Numbered from the stretch's first letter, positions 8,743 through 18,179 are shown. The stretch is DNA of 64,000 nt from Pedobacter jejuensis (GCF_003725795.1 NZ_RBEE01000014.1:1-64000); one strand, 5' to 3'. The notes: a model not told the origin generated them from the sequence alone. Numbers and translations are program-made.

Positions 8743-8846
8743 CAATTTGAATGTACCGTGTATATACCGGTCTTTGAGTTGTGAAAATAATTAAATACTC
8801 GATCGGTATCTAAGTAGCCAACAACTCAATTGTTGGCTATTTTTTT
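8743..8846 (+). ncRNA. Candidate small RNA of about 100 nt
   Basis: Between a consensus promoter (8707-8737) and a strong terminator (8815-8846) there is no ORF of note. The predicted transcript can form a stem TACCGGTC (8765-8772) with GATCGGTA (8801-8808) and the terminator hairpin. Within the first loop TTGAGTTGT (8774-8782) is perfectly complementary to ACAACTCAA (8821-8829), which overlaps the terminator arm and loop, so two mutually exclusive folds are possible. It lies between divergent trmN6 and a convergent glyoxalase-like gene. I do not recognise it as a known RNA family. Confidence 0.5.
8815..8846 (+). terminator. Rho-independent terminator
   Basis: A perfect 10-bp stem, TAGCCAACAA (8815-8824) with 8830-8839, loop CTCAA, followed by seven T. 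It ends the candidate small RNA on the plus strand and its T run overlaps the stop codon of the convergent glyoxalase-like gene. Confidence 0.8.
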
Positions 8847-9228
8847 ATTGTTCATACAATTCTAGTGGCAAACCATCAGGGTCTGTAAAAAAGGTAAAAC
8901 GTTTGCCTGTTATTTCATCTATCCTTATCGGTTCTGTTTCAATTTCTAAGTCATTTAATCGCTTTATTTCTTTTTCAATATCATCAACCTCAAATGCCAA
9001 ATGCCGCAAACCCTGTGCTTCTGGTCTTGAGGGCCTTTCTGGAGGATTTTCAAAGGAAAACAATTCTATTTGATATATCCCGTTTACAGCTAAATCTAGC
9101 TTATATGATTTTCTTTCTGCTCTATAAAATTCATTTACAACGGTCAATCCTAGCTTATCTACATAAAAATTTTTCGATTTTTGATAATCAGAACAAATAA
9201 TTGCGATATGATGAATACGGTTAAACAT
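8845..9228 (-). CDS. VOC-family glyoxalase-like protein (YaeR/GloA2 type)
   Basis: A 127-residue single vicinal-oxygen-chelate domain. The metal ligand pattern is present: His7, Glu55, His76 and Glu123 (in PDGLPLELYEQ). Such proteins resemble E. coli YaeR and class I glyoxalases; the substrate is not established, so lactoylglutathione lyase activity should not be assumed. It is a single-gene unit, convergent with a small-RNA candidate. Confidence 0.8.
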   Translation of the reverse strand: MFNRIHHIAIICSDYQKSKNFYVDKLGLTVVNEFYRAERKSYKLDLAVNGIYQIELFSFENPPERPSRPEAQGLRHLAFEVDDIEKEIKRLNDLEIETEPIRIDEITGKRFTFFTDPDGLPLELYEQ

Positions 9229-9440
9229 TTATTAATGGAATTTTGAATGTATGAATTATTGAATGAGAGCAAAGTTGCATAAAAAATGAATTAATGAAAG
9301 GAAAATTATGAATGGTGAAGTACGAAATAATTAGCAATTCATTTAACATTCAACAATCGAGCAATCCAACAAATAAACTATTTCCAATTATTCAAAATTA
9401 TCTCATTCAATCACTCATTCCTTCACTCATTAAATTTAAA
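9229..9440. repeat. Low-complexity GAATGA / TCATTC spacer
   Basis: The spacer before purL contains scattered GAATGA-type words in its first half and TCATTC/TCACTCATT words in its second half, giving inverted complementarity. The same words make up the larger array at 47956-48382. Confidence 0.4.
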
Positions 9441-9445
9441 AAACC

Positions 9446-9453
9446 TAAATTTG
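9446..9453 (+). promoter_or_regulatory. -7 box of purL
   Basis: TAAATTTG matches TAnnTTTG and lies 18 bases before the ATG at 9472, implying a leader of about a dozen bases. This position also argues against the in-frame TTG at 9451 as the start. No clear -33 TTTG. Confidence 0.5.
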
Positions 9454-9471
9454 CAACTTCAAAAAAAAAGC

Positions 9472-12400
9472 ATGATTCATTTCTTCTTAAATCAATCCGA
9501 CACAGTTTTTGTATTGCAAACAAACCAATCCATATCAGCAACTGATGTTACAAAATTAGAGTGGTTATTCGGCGGTGCCAAATTACAAAATGAAACTGCG
9601 CTAAGCGGTTTTTTTATTGGTCCGAGGGCAGCAATGATAACACCCTGGAGCACAAACGCGGTAGAGATAACGCAAAATATGGATATTCATGGCATCATCA
9701 GAATTGAAGAATTTAAGAAAGTAGTTGAAGATTATTCGGATTACGACCCAATGCTTTCGCAGAAATACGACACGCTTACGCAAAACATTTTTACTATTGA
9801 TATTAAGCCTGAGCCAATTTTAGAGATTGATGATATAGCAACATACAACAAACAAGAAGGACTTTCATTAAGTGATGAAGAAGTAGAATATTTAGTTTCT
9901 TTAGCCAAAAAATTAGAAAGACCATTAACGGATTCAGAAGTTTTCGGTTTTTCTCAAGTAAATTCAGAACACTGCCGTCATAAAATTTTTAATGGAAAAT
10001 TTGTAATTGATGGTGTTGAACAACCTTCATCGTTATTTAAGTTAATCCGCAAAACATCCGAAGAAAACCCAAATGATATTGTTTCGGCTTACAAAGATAA
10101 CGTAGCATTTATTAAAGGCCCGGTGGTACAACAATTTGCGCCAAAACGAGCTGATGAACCTGATTACTATGCAACAAGTAACTTCGAATCGGTAATTTCA
10201 TTAAAAGCTGAAACACATAATTTTCCAACCACAGTTGAACCTTTTAATGGTGCTGCAACAGGTTCGGGAGGTGAAATTAGAGATAGATTAGCCGGCGGAC
10301 AAGGTTCTTTGCCTTTAGCAGGAACAGCTGTTTACATGACAGCATTATCCCGTCTGGAAGACAATCGCCCATGGGAAAAAGGTGTTGAAGAGCGTAAGTG
10401 GTTGTATCAAACCCCAATGGATATTTTAATCAAAGCATCAAACGGTGCTACTGATTTTGGAAATAAATTTGGCCAGCCATTAATTACAGGTTCTGTTTTA
10501 ACTTTCGAACACGAGCACATCGACGAGCTTAGCAATACATCCCGTAAGTTAGGTTTCGATAAAGTAATTATGCTAGCGGGTGGTGTTGGATATGGCAAAG
10601 CGAGTCAGGCGCAAAAACACAAGCCAAAAGAAGGCGATAACATTGTAATTCTTGGTGGCGAAAATTATAGAATCGGAATGGGCGGTGCAGCAGTTTCATC
10701 TGCAGATACCGGTCAGCATGGTTCGGGGATTGAACTAAATGCCATTCAACGTTCTAATCCTGAAATGCAAAAAAGAGCGGCAAATGCTGTTCGTGGAATG
10801 GTAGAAAGTGAAGAAAATTTTATTGTTTCAATACATGATCATGGTGCTGGTGGGCATCTAAACTGCCTTTCAGAACTCGTGGAAGAAACCGGTGGTTTAA
10901 TCAATTTAGATAAATTACCTGTTGGCGACCCTACCCTTTCTGCAAAGGAAATTATTGGAAACGAATCGCAAGAACGTATGGGATTGGTTATTGGCAACGA
11001 ACATATCGAAACCTTACAAAAAATAGCAGATCGCGAGCGTTCTCCAATGTACACCGTTGGAAAAGTAACTGATAATCATCGTTTTACTTTCAAATCGGAA
11101 ACTACAGGATTAAAGCCAATGGATTTCGAATTGAAAGACATGTTTGGTAGTTCGCCAAAAGTTATAATGGAAGATAAAAAGCTGGATAGAACATACGAAG
11201 CTTTAACTTATCAAACAGAAAAACTTAACGAATATTTAGAGCAAGTGCTTCAGCTAGAAGCTGTAGCATCAAAAGATTGGCTTACAAATAAAGTAGATCG
11301 CTGTGTTGGTGGTCGCGTTGCCAAGCAACAAACTGCCGGACCACTACAGTTACCATTAAATAACTGTGGCGTAATGGCTTTAGATTTTCTAGGCAAAGAA
11401 GGGATTGCAACATCAGTTGGTCATGCACCGATTTCGGCTTTAATTGATCCAGCTGCAGGAAGTAGAATTGCAATTGCAGAATCGCTTTCAAATATTGTTT
11501 GGGCACCACTTAAAGATGGATTAAAAAGTGTTTCACTTTCTGCAAACTGGATGTGGGCTTGTAAAAACGAAGGTGAAGATGCAAGATTATACGAAGCCGT
11601 TAAAGCTTGTTCGGACTTCGCCATTGAGTTAGGAATCAATATTCCAACAGGAAAAGATTCACTTTCAATGAAACAGAAATATCCGGATGGCGATGTAATT
11701 GCCCCAGGAACAGTTATTATTTCTGCAGGTGGAAATTGCAATGACATTACTAAAGTGGTTGAGCCCGTGCTTCAAAAAGATAGCGGCTCGATTTACTACA
11801 TCAATCTTTCTAATGACACTTATAAACTAGGTGGCTCTTCTTTCGCACAAATATTAAATAAGGTAGGAACAGAAACCCCTGATGTTAAAGATGCTGCAAA
11901 ATTAAAAAATGCTTTCAACACTATTCAACAGTTAATTAAAGACGAGAAAATACAAGCCGGACATGACATCGGTAGTGGCGGTTTAATTACCACGCTATTG
12001 GAAATGTGTTTTGCAGATAATGATTTAGGCGCTAATGTAGATTTATCTGCCTTGCAGGAATCAGACCTAATCAAATTACTTTTCGCTGAAAACATTGCTT
12101 TGGTTTTCCAGGCAGATTCCAGTGTCGAATCGATATTATCTTCAAACAATGTAGAGTTTTTCAAAATTGGTGAAGTAACTTCAAAATCAACGTTAGAAAT
12201 TAAAAACTCTACAGATAGTTTAAGTTTTAAGATTGATCATTTACGTGATGTTTGGTTTAAAACTTCGTACCTATTAGATAAAAAACAAAGCGGTCCTGTT
12301 AAAGCTAAAGAACGTTTTGATAATTATAAAAATCAGCCGCTCAAATATACTTTTCCTAAGCAATTTGATGGGAAAAAACCAATCTTCGATAATAGTAACC

Positions 12401-13149
12401 CAAAACCTAAAGCTGCGATAATTCGCGAAAAAGGAAGCAACTCTGAACGAGAATTGGCAAATGCAATGTTTCTTGCAGGTTTCGATGTTAAAGATGTACA
12501 CATGACAGATTTAATTTCGGGCAGAGAAACACTCGAAGACATCCAATTTATTGGTGCTGTTGGTGGTTTCTCCAATTCTGATGTGTTGGGTTCGGCAAAA
12601 GGATGGGCTGGTGCATTTATGTACAATGAAAAGGCCAGAGTTGCCTTAGAAAAATTCTTTGCCCGTCCAGATACACTTTCAGTTGGCGTTTGTAATGGTT
12701 GCCAGTTATTTGTTGAGCTTGGTTTAATTAACAAAGACCATGAAGAAAAACCAAAAATGCTTCATAACGAAAGCCATAAACATGAGAGTGTTTTTACTTC
12801 TTTAACGGTAGCAGAAAATAATTCGGTAATGCTTTCAACTTTAGCAGGCAGTACATTGGGTGTTTGGGTATCACACGGTGAAGGTCGATTTAGTTTACCT
12901 TATTCTGAAGATAAATATAGCATCGTGGCTAAATATGCTTATGACAATTATCCGGCAAGCCCGAATGGTTCTGATTACAATACAGCGATGATGTGTGATA
13001 CGACTGGTCGCCATTTGGTAATGATGCCGCACATTGAACGCTCGTTATTTCAATGGCACTGGGCAAATTATCCAAAAGGACGTAAAGATGAGGTTTCGCC
13101 ATGGATGGAAGCTTTTGTGAATGCCAGAAAATGGATTGAAAAAATTTAA
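9472..13149 (+). CDS. purL: Phosphoribosylformylglycinamidine synthase (single-chain)
   Basis: A 1225-residue FGAM synthase that converts FGAR, glutamine and ATP to FGAM in purine synthesis. The order is N-terminal domain, two PurM-like synthetase halves (SQVNSEHCRHKIF near 165, KAETHNFPTTVEPF, GGRVAKQQTAGPL) and a C-terminal glutaminase with Cys in VGVCNGCQLF and His/Glu in MPHIERSLFQWHW. This is the large form used by Proteobacteria, eukaryotes and Bacteroidota rather than split PurLQS. The start is placed at ATG 9472 (MIHFFLNQ), since the upstream TTG overlaps the promoter box. purM lies 3.7 kb downstream on the same strand but not in the same operon. Confidence 0.97.
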   Translation: MIHFFLNQSDTVFVLQTNQSISATDVTKLEWLFGGAKLQNETALSGFFIGPRAAMITPWSTNAVEITQNMDIHGIIRIEEFKKVVEDYSDYDPMLSQKYDTLTQNIFTIDIKPEPILEIDDIATYNKQEGLSLSDEEVEYLVSLAKKLERPLTDSEVFGFSQVNSEHCRHKIFNGKFVIDGVEQPSSLFKLIRKTSEENPNDIVSAYKDNVAFIKGPVVQQFAPKRADEPDYYATSNFESVISLKAETHNFPTTVEPFNGAATGSGGEIRDRLAGGQGSLPLAGTAVYMTALSRLEDNRPWEKGVEERKWLYQTPMDILIKASNGATDFGNKFGQPLITGSVLTFEHEHIDELSNTSRKLGFDKVIMLAGGVGYGKASQAQKHKPKEGDNIVILGGENYRIGMGGAAVSSADTGQHGSGIELNAIQRSNPEMQKRAANAVRGMVESEENFIVSIHDHGAGGHLNCLSELVEETGGLINLDKLPVGDPTLSAKEIIGNESQERMGLVIGNEHIETLQKIADRERSPMYTVGKVTDNHRFTFKSETTGLKPMDFELKDMFGSSPKVIMEDKKLDRTYEALTYQTEKLNEYLEQVLQLEAVASKDWLTNKVDRCVGGRVAKQQTAGPLQLPLNNCGVMALDFLGKEGIATSVGHAPISALIDPAAGSRIAIAESLSNIVWAPLKDGLKSVSLSANWMWACKNEGEDARLYEAVKACSDFAIELGINIPTGKDSLSMKQKYPDGDVIAPGTVIISAGGNCNDITKVVEPVLQKDSGSIYYINLSNDTYKLGGSSFAQILNKVGTETPDVKDAAKLKNAFNTIQQLIKDEKIQAGHDIGSGGLITTLLEMCFADNDLGANVDLSALQESDLIKLLFAENIALVFQADSSVESILSSNNVEFFKIGEVTSKSTLEIKNSTDSLSFKIDHLRDVWFKTSYLLDKKQSGPVKAKERFDNYKNQPLKYTFPKQFDGKKPIFDNSNPKPKAAIIREKGSNSERELANAMFLAGFDVKDVHMTDLISGRETLEDIQFIGAVGGFSNSDVLGSAKGWAGAFMYNEKARVALEKFFARPDTLSVGVCNGCQLFVELGLINKDHEEKPKMLHNESHKHESVFTSLTVAENNSVMLSTLAGSTLGVWVSHGEGRFSLPYSEDKYSIVAKYAYDNYPASPNGSDYNTAMMCDTTGRHLVMMPHIERSLFQWHWANYPKGRKDEVSPWMEAFVNARKWIEKI

Positions 13150-13260
13150 GGATGTAAGATGGGAAATGGATGTAAAATGGATGATGGGAAATGGAAAAAA
13201 TTCATCTTCCATTTTACCTTCTTCCATCTCACATTCCCCATCATCTTCCATCTAACATAC
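13150..13260. repeat. GATGGGAAATGG / CCATCTTCC inverted spacer repeat
   Basis: The spacer after purL is purine-rich (GATGGGAAATGG words) in its first half and pyrimidine-rich (CTTCCAT, CCATC words) in its second, so it can fold back on itself. Related CCATC-rich sequence occurs at 16684-16760 and 25619-25690, so this appears to be a dispersed intergenic element. Confidence 0.45.
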
Positions 13261-13275
13261 CTCCCTCTTACATTA

Positions 13276-14115
13276 CTAATTTCCTAGCGTAAAATTTATC
13301 GGCAAATTGTATCTTACTCTTACTGGCGTTCCTTTATTTTTACCAGGTTTCCAAGCAGGCGATTTTTTTATTACTTTCATTGCCTCTTCATCACATCCAG
13401 AGCCAATTCCTCTTACTAAAGTTACGTTACTTATCGAGCCATCTTTTTCAACTACAAAGCTTAAAAATACTTTACCGGTTGTTCCTTTTTCCTGCGCTTC
13501 AAAAGGATATCTCAAATTCCGCTGAATGTATTTTGCCCATGCTTTCATTCCACCTTCAAACTCTGGATATTCATCTACACCTGGCAAATCGATAACTTCA
13601 TTTCCTGATGCAGTACCGCTATCATTGCCATTAACATCTCCATCACCTTTTCCAGTATTTGTAGAGATAACTAAATTAGGCTTGATTTCGCCATCCTGAG
13701 TTTTATCACTAATAACTGCGTTTTGAATATCACTTATAGTTGGAGGTTCAGGAATATCAATTTCATCAACAACAACAATTTTAGATGGCATTGCAACTGT
13801 TTTTACTTTTATGGGTTCTGTTTTTTCAGGCTCTACCTTTTTCTCTGGTTCAGGTTTCTTCATCGAATGAATTACATCCGTTAATTCGACTGTTTTCGTA
13901 ATCGTTGTTGCTTCGATTTTCTCTGGAAAGAGTTTACCATAGATAAATGGTGTTATGAAAAAGAGCACAAAAACGCAACTCGCTATAAAGAGCGATTTTG
14001 TTAAAATTGATGATGATTGTGCTCTAAGTACATAAGCACCATAATTTTTGTTTCTGCCTGCGAATACAATATCGAGCCACTCGGTTTTGTAAACATTGAA
14101 TGAAGAGTTGAACAT
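13276..14115 (-). CDS. TonB family energy-transducing protein
   Basis: A 279-residue TonB-like protein. It has an N-terminal cytoplasmic segment, one membrane helix at about residues 40-60, a Pro/Glu/Lys-rich periplasmic spacer (KKPEPEKKVEPEKTEP from about 90) and a C-terminal TonB domain (about 190-279) with YPFEAQEKGTTGKVFLSFVV and the GSGCDEEAMKVIKKSPAW pattern. It would couple the proton motive force, through ExbBD, to outer-membrane receptors such as the one at 18180-21536. The genes for ExbBD are not nearby. It is divergent from glutamine synthetase. Confidence 0.9.
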   Translation of the reverse strand: MFNSSFNVYKTEWLDIVFAGRNKNYGAYVLRAQSSSILTKSLFIASCVFVLFFITPFIYGKLFPEKIEATTITKTVELTDVIHSMKKPEPEKKVEPEKTEPIKVKTVAMPSKIVVVDEIDIPEPPTISDIQNAVISDKTQDGEIKPNLVISTNTGKGDGDVNGNDSGTASGNEVIDLPGVDEYPEFEGGMKAWAKYIQRNLRYPFEAQEKGTTGKVFLSFVVEKDGSISNVTLVRGIGSGCDEEAMKVIKKSPAWKPGKNKGTPVRVRYNLPINFTLGN

Positions 14116-14290
14116 AGCTTTAGTTTTTTATTATGATGATGTAGGAAAACTCATAATTCCATAAAGCGCTGAAACATCAATTTTATTTATGAAAAATGAA
14201 ATAATCAACATCAAAAACATTTTTTAATTTCATTTTCAATAATTTTTAGAATTTTAATTGAATTGTTTCATAAAAATTAAGAAAATATAC

Positions 14291-14298
14291 TATTTTTG
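14291..14298 (+). promoter_or_regulatory. -7 box of glutamine synthetase gene
   Basis: TATTTTTG matches TAnnTTTG, 21 bases before the start codon at 14319. A proper -33 TTTG is not seen. Confidence 0.4.
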
Positions 14299-14318
14299 AC
14301 AAAAAACATAACAAATTA

Positions 14319-16493
14319 ATGAAAAGCTTAAGAACCATCGCATTAAAAGAGGCTCAAAACAGAATTTCACCAGAAGTTAAATCACCATCAGCAAAAATTT
14401 CTGACTTTTTTGGCGCTAATGTATTTGATAAGAGAAAAATGAGAGATTTCTTATCTAAAGACGTGTATGAGAAGTTAATATCATCCATCAACCAGGGTGA
14501 ATTAATTAACACTGATGACGCAAATCAAATTGCTACAGCTATGAAAGCTTGGGCAATGAGTGCTGGCGCAACACATTATACACACTGGTTCCAACCATTA
14601 ACAGGAACAACTGCAGAAAAGCATGATTCATTTTTTGAGCCAAGTGGCGATGGTGCTATCGAGAAATTTGCAGGAAGCGCCCTAGTTCAACAAGAACCAG
14701 ATGCATCAAGTTTCCCGAATGGTGGTATTCGTAATACCTTCGAAGCTCGTGGTTACACTGCATGGGATCCTTCATCGCCTGCATTCATCATGGAAAGTAA
14801 AGCTGGTAAAACACTTTGTATCCCTACAGTTTTTGTATCATATACCGGTGAAGCCTTGGATTATAAAGCACCTTTGTTAAAAGCATTAGCTGCGCTTGAT
14901 AAAGCTGCTGTTGATGTTTGCCAATATTTCGATAAAAGCATTACTAAAGTAAATGCTTCTTTAGGTATCGAACAAGAATATTTCTTAGTTGATGAGTCAT
15001 TGTTTAATGCTCGTCCGGATTTATTATTAACTGGTCGTGCTTTATTCGGACACATGTCTGCTAAAGGACAACAGTTAGAAGATCATTACTTCGGTTCAAT
15101 TCCTGAGCGTGTATTTAGTTACATGGTTGATTTTGAAAATGAGGCTTTAAAATTAGGTATTCCTTTAAAAACCCGTCATAACGAAGTTGCGCCTTCTCAA
15201 TTCGAGTGTGCACCTATTTACGAAGAAATCAATTTAGCTATCGATCATAATCAATTGTTGATGGATTTGATGGAAAAAGTTGCTCGTCGTCACCATTTCC
15301 GTGTTTTATTGCACGAAAAACCTTATGCGGGTATCAATGGTTCGGGTAAACACAACAACTGGTCGTTAATTACAGATACAGGTAAAAATTTATTAGCACC
15401 TGGTAAAACGCCAAAAAACAACTTAATGTTTCTTGCTTTCTTTGTAAATACAATTAAAGCTGTTAGCGAACATGCAGATTTATTACGTGCAAGTATTGCA
15501 TCGGTAAGTAATGACCACCGTTTAGGTGCAAATGAAGCGCCACCAGCAATTATCTCTATCTTCCTTGGTTCTCAATTGAACGATGTTTTAGATGAGATTG
15601 AGCACTCACGCATCAGCAAAAAAATTAAAGAAGATAATGCGCTTTGGTTGGGCATTCCTAAAATTCCACAAATTTTGTTGGATAATACAGATCGTAACCG
15701 TACATCTCCTTTTGCTTTTACTGGTAATAAATTTGAGTTAAGAGCTGTTGGTTCATCGGCTAACTCTTCTGCACCAATGACTATCTTAAATGCCATCATG
15801 GCAGAGCAGTTGGTTAAATTTAAAACTGAAGTTGATAAATTAATCAAGAAAGGTGATAAAAAAGACATCGCATTATTAACTGTAATCAAAAAATACATTA
15901 AAGAATCGAAATCTATTCGTTTTGAAGGTAATGGTTACAGTCAGGAGTGGGAAGATGAAGCTGCAACACGCGGTTTATCAAACATCAAAACTACACCTAA
16001 AGCTTTAGATGCTTATTTAACTGAAAAATCTGCTGATTTATTTAACTCAACAGGAATTTACAGCAAACGTGAAATTCATGCTCGTCATGAAATCATGTTG
16101 GAAAACTTCTATAAAAAATTACAAATTGAAGCTCGTGTAATGGGCGAAGTTGCAAACACTGCAATTATCCCAGCTGCAATTGCCTATCAAAACTCGTTAA
16201 TTGCTAACGTTAAAGGTTTAAAAGAAATTGGTGTTGATAGCAAAGTTTCATTAGACATCGTTAAAAAATTAACGGAACATTTAGAAATTGTTAAAACCAA
16301 TATCGATGCGATGTTAGAAGAACGTAAATTAACCAACAAAATCGAAGATACTCGTGAAAAAGCAATTGCTTACGATGAGAAAGTTAAAACATACTTCGAA
16401 GTTATCCGCTACCATGCAGATAAATTAGAACAAATTGTTGATGATAGCGTTTGGCCTTTACCAAAATTCAGAGAATTATTATTCATGAAATAA
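14319..16493 (+). CDS. glnN: Glutamine synthetase type III
   Basis: A 724-residue GSIII enzyme that makes glutamine from glutamate, ammonia and ATP. Length is far above GSI (about 470) and right for GSIII. The GSIII N-terminal region comes first, then the catalytic core with ASLGIEQEYFLVD, NEVAPSQFECAPIYEE, the HHFRVLLHEKPYAGINGSGKHNNWS block and NRTSPFAFTGNKFELRAVGSS split across conserved segments. GSIII is common in Bacteroidota. It is a single-gene unit with its own promoter box and a terminator at 16521-16550. Confidence 0.96.
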   Translation: MKSLRTIALKEAQNRISPEVKSPSAKISDFFGANVFDKRKMRDFLSKDVYEKLISSINQGELINTDDANQIATAMKAWAMSAGATHYTHWFQPLTGTTAEKHDSFFEPSGDGAIEKFAGSALVQQEPDASSFPNGGIRNTFEARGYTAWDPSSPAFIMESKAGKTLCIPTVFVSYTGEALDYKAPLLKALAALDKAAVDVCQYFDKSITKVNASLGIEQEYFLVDESLFNARPDLLLTGRALFGHMSAKGQQLEDHYFGSIPERVFSYMVDFENEALKLGIPLKTRHNEVAPSQFECAPIYEEINLAIDHNQLLMDLMEKVARRHHFRVLLHEKPYAGINGSGKHNNWSLITDTGKNLLAPGKTPKNNLMFLAFFVNTIKAVSEHADLLRASIASVSNDHRLGANEAPPAIISIFLGSQLNDVLDEIEHSRISKKIKEDNALWLGIPKIPQILLDNTDRNRTSPFAFTGNKFELRAVGSSANSSAPMTILNAIMAEQLVKFKTEVDKLIKKGDKKDIALLTVIKKYIKESKSIRFEGNGYSQEWEDEAATRGLSNIKTTPKALDAYLTEKSADLFNSTGIYSKREIHARHEIMLENFYKKLQIEARVMGEVANTAIIPAAIAYQNSLIANVKGLKEIGVDSKVSLDIVKKLTEHLEIVKTNIDAMLEERKLTNKIEDTREKAIAYDEKVKTYFEVIRYHADKLEQIVDDSVWPLPKFRELLFMK

Positions 16494-16520
16494 ATTTTGA
16501 ACCGTAAGGTTTAAGGTATA

Positions 16521-16552
16521 GGGCGTAAGGTTAAACTTTACGCCCTTTTTTT
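16521..16552 (+). terminator. Terminator of glutamine synthetase gene
   Basis: Stem GGGCGTAAGG (16521-16530) with CTTTACGCCC (16536-16545), one G-T pair, followed by a seven-T run. It lies 28 bases after the stop codon. Confidence 0.85.
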
Positions 16553-16820
16553 ATTAAGATTTTTAGGATGATAGGATTTTAAGATTCAGGTGTTCAAAAT
16601 CTAAATGTTTTAGAGAATAGGTATTATTGGATAATAGGATTTTAAGATTATAGCATTCAAACTTGAATGCCCTTACATTTCATAATTTTGGATTCCAATT
16701 CCCATCACCCATCTTACATCACCCATCTCCCATCTTATATCCCTCATTTTCCATTTCTATTATTTTACAGGTGAAATTAAAACATCTGACTTCAGTCTTC
16801 GGACTCCGGACTTTTTCATT

Positions 16821-16828
16821 TATCTTTG
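16821..16828 (+). promoter_or_regulatory. -7 box of purM, nearly leaderless
   Basis: TATCTTTG fits TAnnTTTG and ends only 7 bases before the ATG at 16836. The expected start of transcription is within a few bases of the start codon, so the mRNA is probably leaderless or nearly so. Confidence 0.55.
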
Positions 16829-16835
16829 CGGCAAC

Positions 16836-18017
16836 ATGAGTGATAACAGGTACAATCAACGTGGCGTTTCGGCCTCAAAAGAAGATGTGCACAATGCCAT
16901 CAAAAATATCGACAAAGGAATTTTCCCGAAAGCATTTTGTAAAATCATCCCAGATATTTTAGGTGGAGAAGATGATTATTGCAACATTATGCATGCCGAT
17001 GGTGCAGGTACCAAATCATCCTTGGCTTATGTATATTGGAAAGAAACCAACGATATCTCTGTTTGGAAAGGCATTGCGCAAGATGCTATTATCATGAACC
17101 TCGACGATTTAATCTGCGTTGGTGCAACTGATAATATATTGCTTTCTTCAACAATAGGTAGAAATAAAAATTTAATCCCAGGCGAAGTTATTGCTGCCGT
17201 GATTAATGGAACAGAAGAAATTCTTGCTGATTTACGCGAACAGGGCATCTCTATATACTCAACAGGAGGCGAAACTGCAGATGTTGGCGATTTAGTTAGA
17301 ACCATTATTGTAGATTCTACGGTAACTTGCCGCATGAAACGTGATGACGTAATTAGCAACGACAATATCAAACCTGGGAATGTGGTTGTAGGACTGGCTT
17401 CATACGGTCAAGCTACTTACGAAACGGAATATAATGGTGGAATGGGTTCTAACGGATTAACCTCTGCCCGTCATGATGTATTTAATAAAACAATAGCTAA
17501 CACTTATCCAGAAAGTTTCGATGCTGCTGTGCCTTATGATTTGGTTTTTTCTGGAAATAAAAAATTAACCGATGAAGTCGAAATCGATGGTTTTGGAAAA
17601 ATAACCGTTGGCAAACTTGTGCTATCTCCTACCCGAACTTATGCTCCAATAATAAAAAAAATCTTAAAACATTACCGAAATCAAATTGATGGTATTGTGC
17701 ATTGTAGTGGCGGCGCTCAAACTAAAGTATTGCATTTTGTAAATGATGATATCCACGTAATTAAAGATAATCTATTTACAGTTCCACCCCTATTTAAATT
17801 GATTCAGGAAGAATCTGGCACTGATTGGAAAGAAATGTACAAAGTGTTTAATATGGGCCACCGCATGGAACTTTACGTACCTGAAGAAATAGCCGCTAAT
17901 ATTATTGAAATTGCTAAAAGCTTTAATGTGGATGCTCAAATAATTGGCCGTGTAGAAAAAGGCGACAAAAAGCAAGTGACAATAAATAGCGAAAAAGGAA
18001 GGTTTGTTTATAATTAG
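16836..18017 (+). CDS. purM: Phosphoribosylformylglycinamidine cyclo-ligase (AIR synthetase)
   Basis: A 393-residue PurM-family protein that closes FGAM to AIR with ATP. The N-terminal AIRS segment has HADGAGTKSSLAY, then QDAIIMNLDDLICVGA, and STGGETADVGDLV, all typical of the family; the C-terminal domain contains GIVHCSGGAQTKVLHF and FNMGHRMELYV. It is longer than E. coli PurM (about 345), as in Bacteroidota. A strong terminator follows at 18034-18070. Confidence 0.92.
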   Translation: MSDNRYNQRGVSASKEDVHNAIKNIDKGIFPKAFCKIIPDILGGEDDYCNIMHADGAGTKSSLAYVYWKETNDISVWKGIAQDAIIMNLDDLICVGATDNILLSSTIGRNKNLIPGEVIAAVINGTEEILADLREQGISIYSTGGETADVGDLVRTIIVDSTVTCRMKRDDVISNDNIKPGNVVVGLASYGQATYETEYNGGMGSNGLTSARHDVFNKTIANTYPESFDAAVPYDLVFSGNKKLTDEVEIDGFGKITVGKLVLSPTRTYAPIIKKILKHYRNQIDGIVHCSGGAQTKVLHFVNDDIHVIKDNLFTVPPLFKLIQEESGTDWKEMYKVFNMGHRMELYVPEEIAANIIEIAKSFNVDAQIIGRVEKGDKKQVTINSEKGRFVYN

Positions 18018-18033
18018 TTAGACCGAAAATACT

Positions 18034-18070
18034 AAAGCCGTGCAGATTTCGAAGTCTGCACGGCTTTTTT
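18034..18070 (+). terminator. Terminator of purM
   Basis: Perfect 13-bp stem AAAGCCGTGCAGA (18034-18046) with 18055-18067, and a short loop TTTCGAAG, followed by T residues. Confidence 0.9.
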
Positions 18071-18131
18071 GTATCTATTAATGTAATCTTTTACAGATTT
18101 AAGTAACACGCAATAATTTTATTTATAAAAA

Positions 18132-18157
18132 AAAGTCCCGATTTTCATCGGGACTTT
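18132..18157 (-). terminator. Terminator of the TonB-dependent receptor gene
   Basis: Stem AAAGTCCCGAT (18132-18142) with ATCGGGACTTT (18147-18157) and a TTTC loop; on the minus strand a run of T follows. It lies 23 bases beyond the receptor stop codon. Confidence 0.88.
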
Positions 18158-18179
18158 CAACTATATTAAATTTTAAATC

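Larger units (their letters stand above)
16494..16835. repeat. Spacer with terminator and two intergenic repeat types
   Basis: After the glutamine synthetase terminator, TAGGATTTTAAGATT occurs twice (starting near 16572 and 16634); similar TAGGATTT words fill 30282-30372. From 16684 to 16760 comes the CCATC/CATCTTACATC pyrimidine repeat. The last 40 bases carry the purM promoter. No gene is seen. Confidence 0.45.

Noticed and set aside
9312-9545. Open frame of 77 codons before and into purL
   Set aside because: It runs through the low-complexity spacer and the purL start in another frame; composition is that of the repeat, no family resemblance.
12274-12734. Open frames antisense to purL
   Set aside because: They lie within a highly conserved gene on the other strand and have no start signals or family motifs.
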